6,789 bases of DNA from Kiritimatiellia bacterium (lineage in GTDB: Bacteria > Verrucomicrobiota > Kiritimatiellia > RFP12 > UBA1067), in assembly GCA_017412325.1 (NCBI GenBank), contig JAFPYE010000189.1:1-6789 (forward strand), in the 5' to 3' direction. Of the stretch, positions 1-5,803 are shown one piece after another. The position numbers and the translations under genes are program-made. Under the pieces are notes generated by a model that had not been told where the DNA came from, did not search any database, and worked only from the letters and a program-made list of their open reading frames with translations. Within the stretch, counting starts at the first letter, position 1. Every line of letters starts with the position of its first letter.

Positions 1-609
1 CGCACCAACCTGACCGTCGCCGTCATCACCGGCTACCGCCGCCGCGACCGCTTCGACATGCAGCAGGACGCCATTGCGACGACGCTCCCCGTGGCCGCCG
101 CGAACTGGAGCCTGTGGAAGCACGCGAAGAGCGTCTACCCGCCGCGCGGCTACGCGCATGCGGAAATCGTCCTGTCGCCCGCCGTCACCGCGACGGTCTA
201 CGCGGTGCACCTGAAGTCGAACTACGGCGCGACCACCGCCGCCGACCGGTCGGCCAACCGCGCCAAGCGCACGGTCGCGATCCGTCAGCTGATCGACCAG
301 GAGCGGCCCAAGCGCGGCAAATACCGCGCGCCGGTCATTCTCGCGGGCGATTTCAACGCCGACGCGTGGAAGGCCGAATTCGCGGACGAGGAAATCTTCG
401 CGGCGCTCGCCGAGGCGAAGTTCGAGAACGTGCTCGCGGTGCTGCCGGCGTTCAAGCGCGTGACCCACCCGGGGCGCGGCAAATACGGCAACAGCGTGCT
501 CGACTACATCTACCTGCGCGGGCTGAAGTCGGCGGGCGCGCCGTGGGTCTGGCCCGCCGCCGGGATCTCCGACCACAACCCCGTCTTCGTCACGCTCGAC
601 ACGCCCTGA
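1..609 (+). CDS. Endonuclease/exonuclease/phosphatase family protein, 3' part
   Basis: Frame 1 is open from the first base to the TGA at 607-609, giving 202 visible residues; the true start lies left of the window, and the ATG at 58 is only an internal methionine. The visible part matches the C-terminal half of the EEP (DNase I-like) fold, a metal-dependent phosphodiesterase family acting on nucleic acids, phosphoinositides or other phosphoesters. Signatures seen are AVHLKSN (near bases 205-225), LAGDFNAD with the GDFN Asp/Asn pair (346-357), a late LDYIYLRG strand, and the SDHNPV metal/catalytic Asp-His motif (568-585), all in the family order. The segment between HLKSN and GDFN is rich in Arg and Lys (RSANRAKRTVAIRQLI), as in several bacterial EEP proteins, but it does not identify a substrate. 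The gene stops 28 bases before rlmN and a promoter lies between, so the two need not be cotranscribed. The family is secure; whether it is a nuclease or phosphatase cannot be told. Confidence 0.85.
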   Translation, partial: RTNLTVAVITGYRRRDRFDMQQDAIATTLPVAAANWSLWKHAKSVYPPRGYAHAEIVLSPAVTATVYAVHLKSNYGATTAADRSANRAKRTVAIRQLIDQERPKRGKYRAPVILAGDFNADAWKAEFADEEIFAALAEAKFENVLAVLPAFKRVTHPGRGKYGNSVLDYIYLRGLKSAGAPWVWPAAGISDHNPVFVTLDTP

Positions 610-620
610 TGCCGACGATT

Positions 621-629
621 TGATATACT
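621..629 (+). promoter_or_regulatory. Extended -10 promoter for rlmN
   Basis: TGATATACT reads as an extended -10 (TGn followed by TATACT at 624-629) in the AT-rich gap between the EEP gene and rlmN. No -35 resemblance is seen 16-18 bases upstream, which is tolerable for an extended -10. The expected transcription start, about seven bases past the hexamer, is near 636, only about two bases before the rlmN ATG at 638. The same 12-base string TGATATACTATC occurs at the promoter of the small basic protein on the other strand, which supports it as a real sigma-70-type element. Confidence 0.6.
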
Positions 630-637
630 ATCTAGAA

Positions 638-1663
638 ATGAAGAAAGCGTGGAGCATCCTGCCCGATGAATGGAAGCCGATCCTGACGGAGCGGGGCCTG
701 AGGGCGTTTCGCGCCGATCAGATCCTCCAGGCGCTCTACCGCGACTACATCACCGACTGGGACCAGGCGACGACGCTGCCGAAGGACTTCCGCGAAACGC
801 TGAAGCAGGAGTTTCCGCTCACGCGCGCCGAGACGCTGGAGGTCGCCGAATCGGCGGACGGCACGAAAAAGCTGCTGCTCGGCTTTGCCGACGGCCAGTC
901 GGTCGAAACGGTGCTCATTCCGGCGACGGGCCGCTTCACGCAGTGCATCTCGACGCAGGTCGGGTGCGCGATGGGCTGCGCGTTCTGCGCAAGCGGGTCG
1001 CAGGGGGTGGTGCGCTCGCTCACGGCGGACGAGATCGTGGCCGAATACATGGCGGGGCGGCGGCTTGGCGAAATCACCAACATCGTCGTCATGGGCATGG
1101 GCGAGCCGTTCGCGAACTACGACGAGACGCTGCGCGCGCTGAAGCTCATCAACGCGGGGCGCGGGCCGAACCTCGGCGCGCGGCACATCACGCTGTCGAC
1201 GTGCGGCGTCGTGCCCGGCTTCGCGCGGCTGGCGGACGAGGGCATTCAGTTCGAGCTGTCGGTTTCGCTCCACGCGCCGAACGACGCGCTCCGCTCGCAG
1301 CTGATGCCCGTCAACAAGCGCTGGCCGCTCGACGAGCTCCTGGCCGCGTGCGCCGACTACACGGCGAAGACGAAGCGCATCATCACGTTCGAGTACACGG
1401 TCATCAAGGGCGTGAACGACTCGCGCGCCTGCGCGGAAGAGCTGGCGCGGCAGGTCCGCCGCGTGCCGATGGCGAAGGTCAACCTGATCCCGCTTTCGCC
1501 CGTCGCGCACCGACCCGACTTCCAGACGCCCGACGAGGCGACGCTGCTGATGTTCCTCGACGTTCTCATGAAGCACCACGTGCAGACGATGCTCCGCCGC
1601 TCGCGCGGCAAGGACGCGAACGCCGCCTGCGGCCAGCTGCGCCTGCGGCACCTCGCGACGTGA
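638..1663 (+). CDS. rlmN: 23S rRNA (adenine-2503-C2)-methyltransferase RlmN
   Basis: RlmN is a cytoplasmic radical-SAM enzyme that methylates C2 of A2503 in 23S rRNA and, in studied bacteria, A37 of some tRNAs, using two SAM molecules. This 341-residue protein has the family layout: an N-terminal helical domain (GLRAFRADQIL near 20-30), VETVLIP with Glu90 as the conserved acid, then the radical-SAM cluster ligands C110-AMG-C114-AF-C117. These are followed by NIVVMGMGEPFANY, GARHITLSTCGVVPG, LSVSLHAPND and the C-terminal AACGQL with Cys331, the residue that carries the methyl intermediate. All key cysteines are present. I chose ATG 638 over the in-frame TTG 620 because TTG 620 lies in the promoter core, whose predicted start point falls at about 636; no Shine-Dalgarno site precedes 638, fitting a leaderless message. 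Cfr is a related family, but the ACGQL ending and overall motifs fit RlmN. luxS follows after 34 bases. Confidence 0.96.
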   Translation: MKKAWSILPDEWKPILTERGLRAFRADQILQALYRDYITDWDQATTLPKDFRETLKQEFPLTRAETLEVAESADGTKKLLLGFADGQSVETVLIPATGRFTQCISTQVGCAMGCAFCASGSQGVVRSLTADEIVAEYMAGRRLGEITNIVVMGMGEPFANYDETLRALKLINAGRGPNLGARHITLSTCGVVPGFARLADEGIQFELSVSLHAPNDALRSQLMPVNKRWPLDELLAACADYTAKTKRIITFEYTVIKGVNDSRACAEELARQVRRVPMAKVNLIPLSPVAHRPDFQTPDEATLLMFLDVLMKHHVQTMLRRSRGKDANAACGQLRLRHLAT

Positions 1664-1697
1664 CGATTTTTCCCACACGGCAAACAGGAAACAGGAC

Positions 1698-2207
1698 ATG
1701 GACAAACTCATCGCATCCTTCCAGGTCGACCACACGCGCATCGGTTACGGCATTTTCGTCAGCCGCCGCGATGTGGTGAACGGCGCCTACATCACCACGT
1801 TCGACATCCGCATGAAGCGGCCCAACGCCGAGCCCGCGATCCACCCGAACGCGATGCACACAATCGAGCACGTGGTGGCGACCTATCTGCGCAACTCGTC
1901 GTTCCGGGACCATGTCGTCTACTGGGGGCCGATGGGGTGCCTCACCGGGTTCTACTTCATCACCTCGACGGCGCACGAGATCCAGCCGCGCGAGATCGAA
2001 AAGCTGATCCGCGCCGCGTTCCGCCATCAGGCGAACTACAAGGGCGCGGTGCCGGGCGCGACGCCCGTCAACTGCGGCAACTGGCAGCTGCACGACCTGG
2101 CGATGGCGAAATTCGAGGCCAAGGCGTTCCTCGCGAAGGAGTGGGCGTTCGACTATCCGCCCGCGCGGCGCGTCAAGGCCGGCGCGCGCACGTTCTTCGA
2201 CGCCTGA
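1698..2207 (+). CDS. luxS: S-ribosylhomocysteine lyase LuxS
   Basis: LuxS cleaves S-ribosylhomocysteine to homocysteine and DPD, the precursor of autoinducer-2, in the activated-methyl cycle. The 169-residue length is close to the family norm. The metal site is intact: His54 and His58 in MHTIEH and Cys126 in NCGNWQLHD. The catalytic Cys81 sits in PMGCLTGFY and the substrate-contact motif VDHTR is at 10-14. The start is supported by a purine-rich site with two AGGA/CAGG elements at 1686-1694. The gene lies 34 bases after rlmN and 20 bases before the thioesterase gene, on the same strand and without a visible promoter of its own, so it is probably cotranscribed. No Pfs/MTA-SAH nucleosidase gene, which makes its substrate, is in the window; it may be elsewhere. 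A metabolic role is the safe reading; signalling by AI-2 is possible but unsupported here. Confidence 0.97.
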   Translation: MDKLIASFQVDHTRIGYGIFVSRRDVVNGAYITTFDIRMKRPNAEPAIHPNAMHTIEHVVATYLRNSSFRDHVVYWGPMGCLTGFYFITSTAHEIQPREIEKLIRAAFRHQANYKGAVPGATPVNCGNWQLHDLAMAKFEAKAFLAKEWAFDYPPARRVKAGARTFFDA

Positions 2208-2227
2208 CGAGAAACAGGGAGAGACCA

Positions 2228-2689
2228 ATGACGACAGACGGGACAAGGGGCGGCTTCGCGACAATCGACGCGGCGCGGGACTATTTCTCCGACGACAGGT
2301 TCGCCACCGAAAACGGGATGACGCTTGACGAGCGGGACGCGGAGCACGCCGTCACGAGCCTGACGCTGGGCGCGCGGCACCGGAACGCGTTCGGCGGCGT
2401 GATGGGGGGCGCGATCTTCACGCTGGCGGACTTCGCGTTCGCCGCGCTGACCAATGACCGCACGCGCGTCGTCGTCGCCCAGCAGGTCAGCATCAACTAT
2501 CTGTCGCCGCCGAAGGGCGGACGGCTCGTCGCCACCGCGCGCTACAAGAAGGACGGGCGGTCCTCCTGCGTCGTGAATGTTGATATCGTCGACGAGACGG
2601 GGCGCGACGTCGCGCAGTTCGTCGGCACGGGCTTCAAGCTGGCGGCAAATGGCGGGACCTCCGACGGGAAGGGGGCGCGGCCATGCTAA
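2228..2689 (+). CDS. PaaI-like hotdog-fold acyl-CoA thioesterase
   Basis: The 153-residue protein has the single-hotdog pattern of the PaaI/YdiI-like thioesterases, which hydrolyse acyl-CoA esters in the cytoplasm, usually as tetramers. The diagnostic stretch is HRNAFGGVMGGAIFTLADFA (about residues 51-70): the long central helix with its Asp in TLAD, followed by VVVAQQVSINYLSPPKGGRL, the strand pair after the helix, and a final VAQFVGTGFKL strand. In phenylacetyl-CoA-type PaaI the glycine pair is preceded by His (HGG); here the residue is Met (MGG). I believe this occurs in some relatives, but it makes the substrate uncertain. The ATG follows an AGGGAGA site at 2215-2221 with good spacing. 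The last seven bases overlap the start of the transporter gene, indicating translational coupling. No phenylacetate catabolism gene is nearby, so no pathway should be assigned. Confidence 0.85.
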   Translation: MTTDGTRGGFATIDAARDYFSDDRFATENGMTLDERDAEHAVTSLTLGARHRNAFGGVMGGAIFTLADFAFAALTNDRTRVVVAQQVSINYLSPPKGGRLVATARYKKDGRSSCVVNVDIVDETGRDVAQFVGTGFKLAANGGTSDGKGARPC

Positions 2690-3645
2690 AGATGCTCCAG
2701 CGCGCGTCGGCGTTTCTGGCCACGTGGACGCCGGCGGTCGTGGCGGCGGCGGCGGTGTTCGCCTACTTCGTCCCGGCGGCGTTCGGCTGGGTGCGCGGCA
2801 CGGCGCAGACGGCCGTCCTGGGCGCGATCATGCTGACGATGGGCATGACGCTCAAGGCGGAGGATTTCCGCATCCTCGCGGCGCGGCCGCTCGACATCGC
2901 CATCGGCTCGCTCGCGCAGTTCACGCTGATGCCGCTCATCGCCTGGGCGCTCGTGCACCTGCTGGGCCTGCCGAAGGGGCTGGGAGTGGGGCTGATCCTC
3001 GTGGGCTGCTGCCCGGGCGGCGTCTCGTCCAACATCATGACCTTCCTCTGCAAGGGGGACGTGGCGTATTCGGTGGGCCTGACGACGCTGTCGACGCTGG
3101 CCGCGCCGCTCATGACCCCGCTCCTGATGCTGTGGATCGCGGGCGAGAGCGTGAACGTGGACGCGCTCGGGATGTTCAAGTCGATCCTGTTCGTCACGCT
3201 GCTGCCGGTGGGCGGCGGCTTCGCGCTCAATTCGGCGTTCGGCGGGCGCGCGGGCTACCGCGAGGCGCTGAAGACGATGCCGGGACTGGCGGTGATTGCG
3301 CTCGCGTTGATCGTGGGCGGCGTCGTCTCGGCGCACGGCAGCGCGATCGTCACGTCCGGCGCGCTCATCTTCGTGGCGGTGTTCCTGCACAATTCGCTGG
3401 GCTACGTCCTCGGCTACGTGACGGGGGTGGCCGTGCGCTTCTCGAGCGCCAAGCGGCGGACGGTCTCCATCGAGGTGGGCATGCAGAACGCCGGGCTTGC
3501 GACGGTGCTTGCGGCGCGGCACTTCCCGGCCCTGCCGGAGGCGGCCATCGCCTCCGCCGTTTCGTGCGTCTGGCATTCGGTCTCCGGCGCGCTCCTCGCG
3601 GGCGTCTTCAATGCCGTCGACGGGCTGCTGCGGAAAAAGCGGTAG
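2683..3645 (+). CDS. Bile acid:sodium symporter (BASS) family transporter
   Basis: This is a 320-residue polytopic inner-membrane protein with many hydrophobic helices (for example 17-34, 42-57, 72-94, 99-111, 132-153, 166-183, 200-217, 221-251). It carries the BASS signatures: LTMGMTL (51-57), VGCCPGGVSSNIMTFL (107-122) and EVGMQNAGLA (264-273), where Glu264 and Gln268 correspond to the sodium-site Glu and Gln of structurally studied homologues. Helices and motifs match the ASBT-like/YocS/PanS type, so it probably couples sodium entry to uptake of an organic anion. The substrate is not readable: bacterial members move bile acids, pantoate, keto acids or others. Start ATG 2683 has an AAGGGGG site seven bases upstream and overlaps the thioesterase gene by seven bases; a second ATG at 2692 is possible. 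It is the last gene before the convergent terminator. Confidence 0.93.
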   Translation: MLKMLQRASAFLATWTPAVVAAAAVFAYFVPAAFGWVRGTAQTAVLGAIMLTMGMTLKAEDFRILAARPLDIAIGSLAQFTLMPLIAWALVHLLGLPKGLGVGLILVGCCPGGVSSNIMTFLCKGDVAYSVGLTTLSTLAAPLMTPLLMLWIAGESVNVDALGMFKSILFVTLLPVGGGFALNSAFGGRAGYREALKTMPGLAVIALALIVGGVVSAHGSAIVTSGALIFVAVFLHNSLGYVLGYVTGVAVRFSSAKRRTVSIEVGMQNAGLATVLAARHFPALPEAAIASAVSCVWHSVSGALLAGVFNAVDGLLRKKR

Positions 3646-3664
3646 GCGGCGGAAAAGGCGGCAA

Positions 3665-3705
3665 AAGAATGAAGCGCTCGGAGAAATCCGGGCGCTTCGC
3701 TTCTT
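3665..3705. terminator. Bidirectional hairpin terminator between convergent genes
   Basis: An 11-base-pair stem (3671-3681 with 3688-3698, one G-T wobble, loop AGAAAT) extends outward through a small internal loop by five A-T/G-C pairs (3665-3669 with 3701-3705). It lies between the stop of the transporter gene (3645) and the stop of the small basic protein gene (3722). Read on the minus strand it is followed by TTTTGCC and another T run, the usual form of an intrinsic terminator. On the plus strand the downstream bases are only moderately T-rich, so termination of the plus operon is less certain. Confidence 0.7.
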
Positions 3706-3721
3706 GCTAAGAGAAAAATCC

Positions 3722-3877
3722 TTAGGCTTCGGGCTTGGTCTTCTTCAACCCAAGTCCACGGCAGCCTTCCTTCCATTCCCCGCGCTTCTGGAGAAGGTTG
3801 ACGCGCTCGAAACGCTTGAGGACGTTGCGCTTCGACGTGATCTTGCCGGAACCCTTAAGAGATGCATGCTGGCTCAT
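3722..3877 (-). CDS. Small basic protein of the Chlamydiae/Verrucomicrobia type
   Basis: A 51-residue open frame on the minus strand starts MSQHASLKGSGKITSKRN and ends GLGLKKTKPEA. It has 14 Lys/Arg against four Glu, with NVLKRFERVNLLQKRGEWK in the middle. I recognise this pattern (MSQH-SL, KRNVLKRFERV, KRGEWKEG, GL-KTKPE) as the conserved small basic protein of Chlamydiae and Verrucomicrobia, of unknown function and possibly ribosome- or nucleic-acid-associated because of its size and charge. That role is inference. The gene has its own promoter (3906-3934) and an AAAGGA Shine-Dalgarno site ending ten bases before the ATG (AGGA at 3888-3891). A hairpin terminator follows the stop. A short leader, strong promoter and good ribosome site together suggest high expression. 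It is downstream of the isomerase gene on the same strand but can be transcribed alone. Confidence 0.9.
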   Translation of the reverse strand: MSQHASLKGSGKITSKRNVLKRFERVNLLQKRGEWKEGCRGLGLKKTKPEA

Positions 3878-3905
3878 TTGTGTCTTTTCCTTTCAAGTGG
3901 CCGAT

Positions 3906-3934
3906 AGTATATCATTTTTATTCGGCGGTTTCAA
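3906..3934 (-). promoter_or_regulatory. Near-consensus sigma-70 promoter for the small basic protein
   Basis: On the minus strand TTGAAA (3934-3929) is separated by exactly 17 bases from TATACT (3911-3906). The -10 is preceded by TGA, so it is also an extended -10. The predicted start is about 3899, giving a leader of roughly 22 bases that contains the AAAGGA ribosome site. The -35 box lies within the last codons of the isomerase gene and the -10 lies just after its stop. The core TGATATACTATC is identical to that in front of rlmN. Confidence 0.8.
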
Positions 3935-5123
3935 CGGGGGTCTCGGGCGCTTCGGCAGGGGCCGCGGCGGGGGCCTTCGGCTCCTCCGGCGGCGGCAGCA
4001 GCTGCTTGAACTCGCCGGTGGCCTCGACGTTCGCCGCGCGGATGCACGCGAGGGCGAAGTCGCCCATCGCCTGGCGGTTGTTGTTGCGCTTGAGGAAGTC
4101 GACGACCTCGTTCAGCTCGGGGACCTTCTGCGCCTCGCCGGTCTTGATGAGGATGTGGCTCGCCTGCACCTTCTCGGGCGCGGCGGGCTGGTCGTCCTTC
4201 GCCTCGACGGCGGGCGTCTTCTTCGTCGTCAGCACGAGGTGGTAGCCGAACTGCGTCTTCACCGGCTCGGAGACCGTGCCGACCTCCTGCTCGAAGGCGA
4301 CCTTGTCGAACTCCGGCACCATCTGGCCGTGCGTGAACTCGCCGAGGTCGCCGCCTTTCCGCCCCGACGGGCAGGCGGAGTGCGCCTGGGCCAGCTCCGC
4401 GAACTTCGCGGGCATCTCCTCGGCGGGCAGCGCGTCGAGCTGCTGCTTGAATTCGACGAGCTTCGCGCGCGCCTGCTCGTCGGTCAGCACCTTCGCGTTC
4501 TCCGCGACGATGCGCTCGACGATCTTCTGCGCGTCGGCGGCGTAGTCGGTCGCGTCCTTGTCGATCACCTCGCCCTTGATCATCTTCTCGACGGCGAGAC
4601 TGGCCTTCAGCCGCGCAAGCGTGCGGTCCTTGCCGAGCGGCGCCTTCGCCAGCAGCTCGTCCAGCGTCTTCGGCGCATCCGGCGCCCCGCCGACCGACGC
4701 GAGGATTTCGGCCTCGCGCGCCTGGACGTCCGCATCCGTAATCGTATAGCCGAGCGCCGCCGCCTTCGCGCCGAGCGTCTGCTCGACCAGGAACTCCTGC
4801 GCGAGCTGGAGCGCGATGGTGTGCCGGACCCGATCAAGCTGTTCCGGCGGAATGTCCGCGCCCTGCGCCGCGAGGATCGTCGCGATGTCCGCGTCGATCG
4901 CGCCGCGCGTCAGTTTCGCGTCGCCGACCGACAGGACGACTTCGTTCGGGTCCGTCGCCGTCGCCGCCGCAGCAGCCGGCGTCGCGTGCGTCTCGGCCTC
5001 GCCCGCCGTGCAATTTTCCTTGTCGCAGCAGCCCGCCGCGACGATCGTGGCGGCCGCAACCAGCGCCGCGCCAACTGTCGTCATCTTTGCCATCTTGTTT
5101 TTCTTTCCCTTGTCCGTTTTCAC
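3918..5123 (-). CDS. Lipoprotein peptidyl-prolyl cis-trans isomerase (parvulin/SurA-PrsA type)
   Basis: This 401-residue protein is probably an envelope-anchored folding factor. A signal peptide with a Lys-rich start and hydrophobic stretch (17-31) ends in a lipobox-like AAGC, putting the lipid-bearing Cys at 32. A linker of Ala/Thr/Pro (39-59) leads to a helical SurA-N-like chaperone domain (about 60-230). The parvulin core follows: FAELAQAHSACPSGRKGGDL (241-260), GQMVPEFDKVAF and VKTQFGYHLVL (288-298). Oddly, the usual first strand of the parvulin domain, V-x-ASHILIKT, is not before this core but after it at 319-328. A Pro/Ala/Glu-rich tail (377-401) ends the protein. The GTG start overlaps the recO stop as GTGA and has AGGTGAT just upstream; ATG at 5093 (391 residues, signal peptide still intact) is the alternative, with AAGGGA at a long 12-base spacing. 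The family is certain; the exact client role is inference. Confidence 0.88.
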   Translation of the reverse strand: MKTDKGKKNKMAKMTTVGAALVAAATIVAAGCCDKENCTAGEAETHATPAAAAATATDPNEVVLSVGDAKLTRGAIDADIATILAAQGADIPPEQLDRVRHTIALQLAQEFLVEQTLGAKAAALGYTITDADVQAREAEILASVGGAPDAPKTLDELLAKAPLGKDRTLARLKASLAVEKMIKGEVIDKDATDYAADAQKIVERIVAENAKVLTDEQARAKLVEFKQQLDALPAEEMPAKFAELAQAHSACPSGRKGGDLGEFTHGQMVPEFDKVAFEQEVGTVSEPVKTQFGYHLVLTTKKTPAVEAKDDQPAAPEKVQASHILIKTGEAQKVPELNEVVDFLKRNNNRQAMGDFALACIRAANVEATGEFKQLLPPPEEPKAPAAAPAEAPETPVETAE

Positions 5124-5803
5124 GAAATCACCTTCAGGACCGACCGCCGCGCATCGACGGCAGAATCCAGGTGGAACGCATAGAATACACCAAACACCCG
5201 CGCCGCGTCTAGCAGAATTTCGGTCTTTTTTTCGCCGCGCGGATTTTCGAGGCACCGCGCGACCGCCGCCGGGACGGGAATCGTCCGCTCGCCGCGCAGC
5301 GTCGCCGTGCCGCCGCCCAGCTCGATTTCGGGCAGAAGCCCAGCGAGTTTCAGCACGTTGCGCTCGAATTCCAGGAGCTCCCCGACGAAGAACGCGGTGG
5401 TGTCTTCCGCCGCGCCGCGCCCCGCGAGCGCGTCGAGCGACGCTTCCAGCAGCCGCCGCCAGTCCGCCGCCTCCGGACCCTGTGGCGCGTGGTCGGAGAC
5501 GCTTGCGCGGAAATAGCCCGCGAGCGCGAGCGCGCGGTAGTCGCCGCGCAGCCCCTCGCGGAAGACGAGCGGCGTGCACTCCCTGAGCGCGTGCAGTTCG
5601 CCCTTGCCGCGCGCGTAGTAGACGATCTCGCACGTGTAGTTGAGGTCGTACTGGCCGAGGAAGAAGCTCTTCGGGCGGACGGCGCCCTTGACGACGGTCG
5701 TCACCTTGCCGGTCGGCGTCAGCCACTGGACGATGTGGCTCGTGCGCGACCACGGCACGATGCGCAGGCAGACGGCCTCGGCCTTGACGGTCTCGCCCGC
5801 CAT
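5120..5803 (-). CDS. recO: DNA repair protein RecO
   Basis: RecO works with RecR (and RecF) to load RecA onto SSB-coated single-stranded DNA and to anneal strands. The 227-residue protein is near the usual length. The N-terminal OB-fold is recognisable: AEAVCLRIVPWSRTSHIVQW, then GKVTTVVKGAVRPKS (32-46, with the conserved KGA-RPK), then the strand set through GKGELHALRECTPL. A helical C-terminal domain follows (LRGDYRALALAGYFRAS, and FFVGELLEFERNVLKLAGLLPEI). The cysteine cluster that forms a zinc site in many RecO proteins is missing from the C-terminal part, where only a single Cys remains, as in zinc-free members. ATG 5803 shares one base with the stop of the upstream methylthiotransferase gene (TGATG), and its stop overlaps the isomerase GTG, so three genes are translationally linked. 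The OB-fold reading is strong; C-terminal divergence leaves slight doubt. Confidence 0.9.
   Translation of the reverse strand: MAGETVKAEAVCLRIVPWSRTSHIVQWLTPTGKVTTVVKGAVRPKSFFLGQYDLNYTCEIVYYARGKGELHALRECTPLVFREGLRGDYRALALAGYFRASVSDHAPQGPEAADWRRLLEASLDALAGRGAAEDTTAFFVGELLEFERNVLKLAGLLPEIELGGGTATLRGERTIPVPAAVARCLENPRGEKKTEILLDAARVFGVFYAFHLDSAVDARRSVLKVIS
5127..5133 (-). promoter_or_regulatory. Ribosome binding site supporting the GTG start of the isomerase gene
   Basis: AGGTGAT, inside the last codons of recO, is complementary over seven bases to the usual 16S rRNA 3' end and sits three bases before GTG 5123, with its AGG part at normal distance. With the four-base GTGA overlap it argues for translational coupling to recO. 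The same bases also encode Lys-Val-Ile of RecO, so the match could be partly chance. Confidence 0.4.

Noticed and set aside
58..60. ATG 58 as the start of the EEP protein
   Set aside because: The frame is open to base 1 and the visible protein contains only the C-terminal half of the fold, so the start is outside the window.
632..1741. A 369-residue minus-strand open frame opposite rlmN
   Set aside because: It is Arg/Ala/Val-rich with no recognisable domain and is the shadow of a GC-rich gene; rlmN on the other strand has every family motif.
3735..5183. A 482-residue plus-strand open frame opposite the isomerase gene
   Set aside because: Its composition is Arg/Leu/Asp low-complexity typical of antisense shadows, and it crosses the small basic protein gene, its promoter and the isomerase start.
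5093..5753. Extending the isomerase frame upstream to a 611-residue protein
   Set aside because: The extra N-terminal part is out-of-frame recO sequence; the lipoprotein signal peptide and the ribosome site both place the start at 5123 or 5093.
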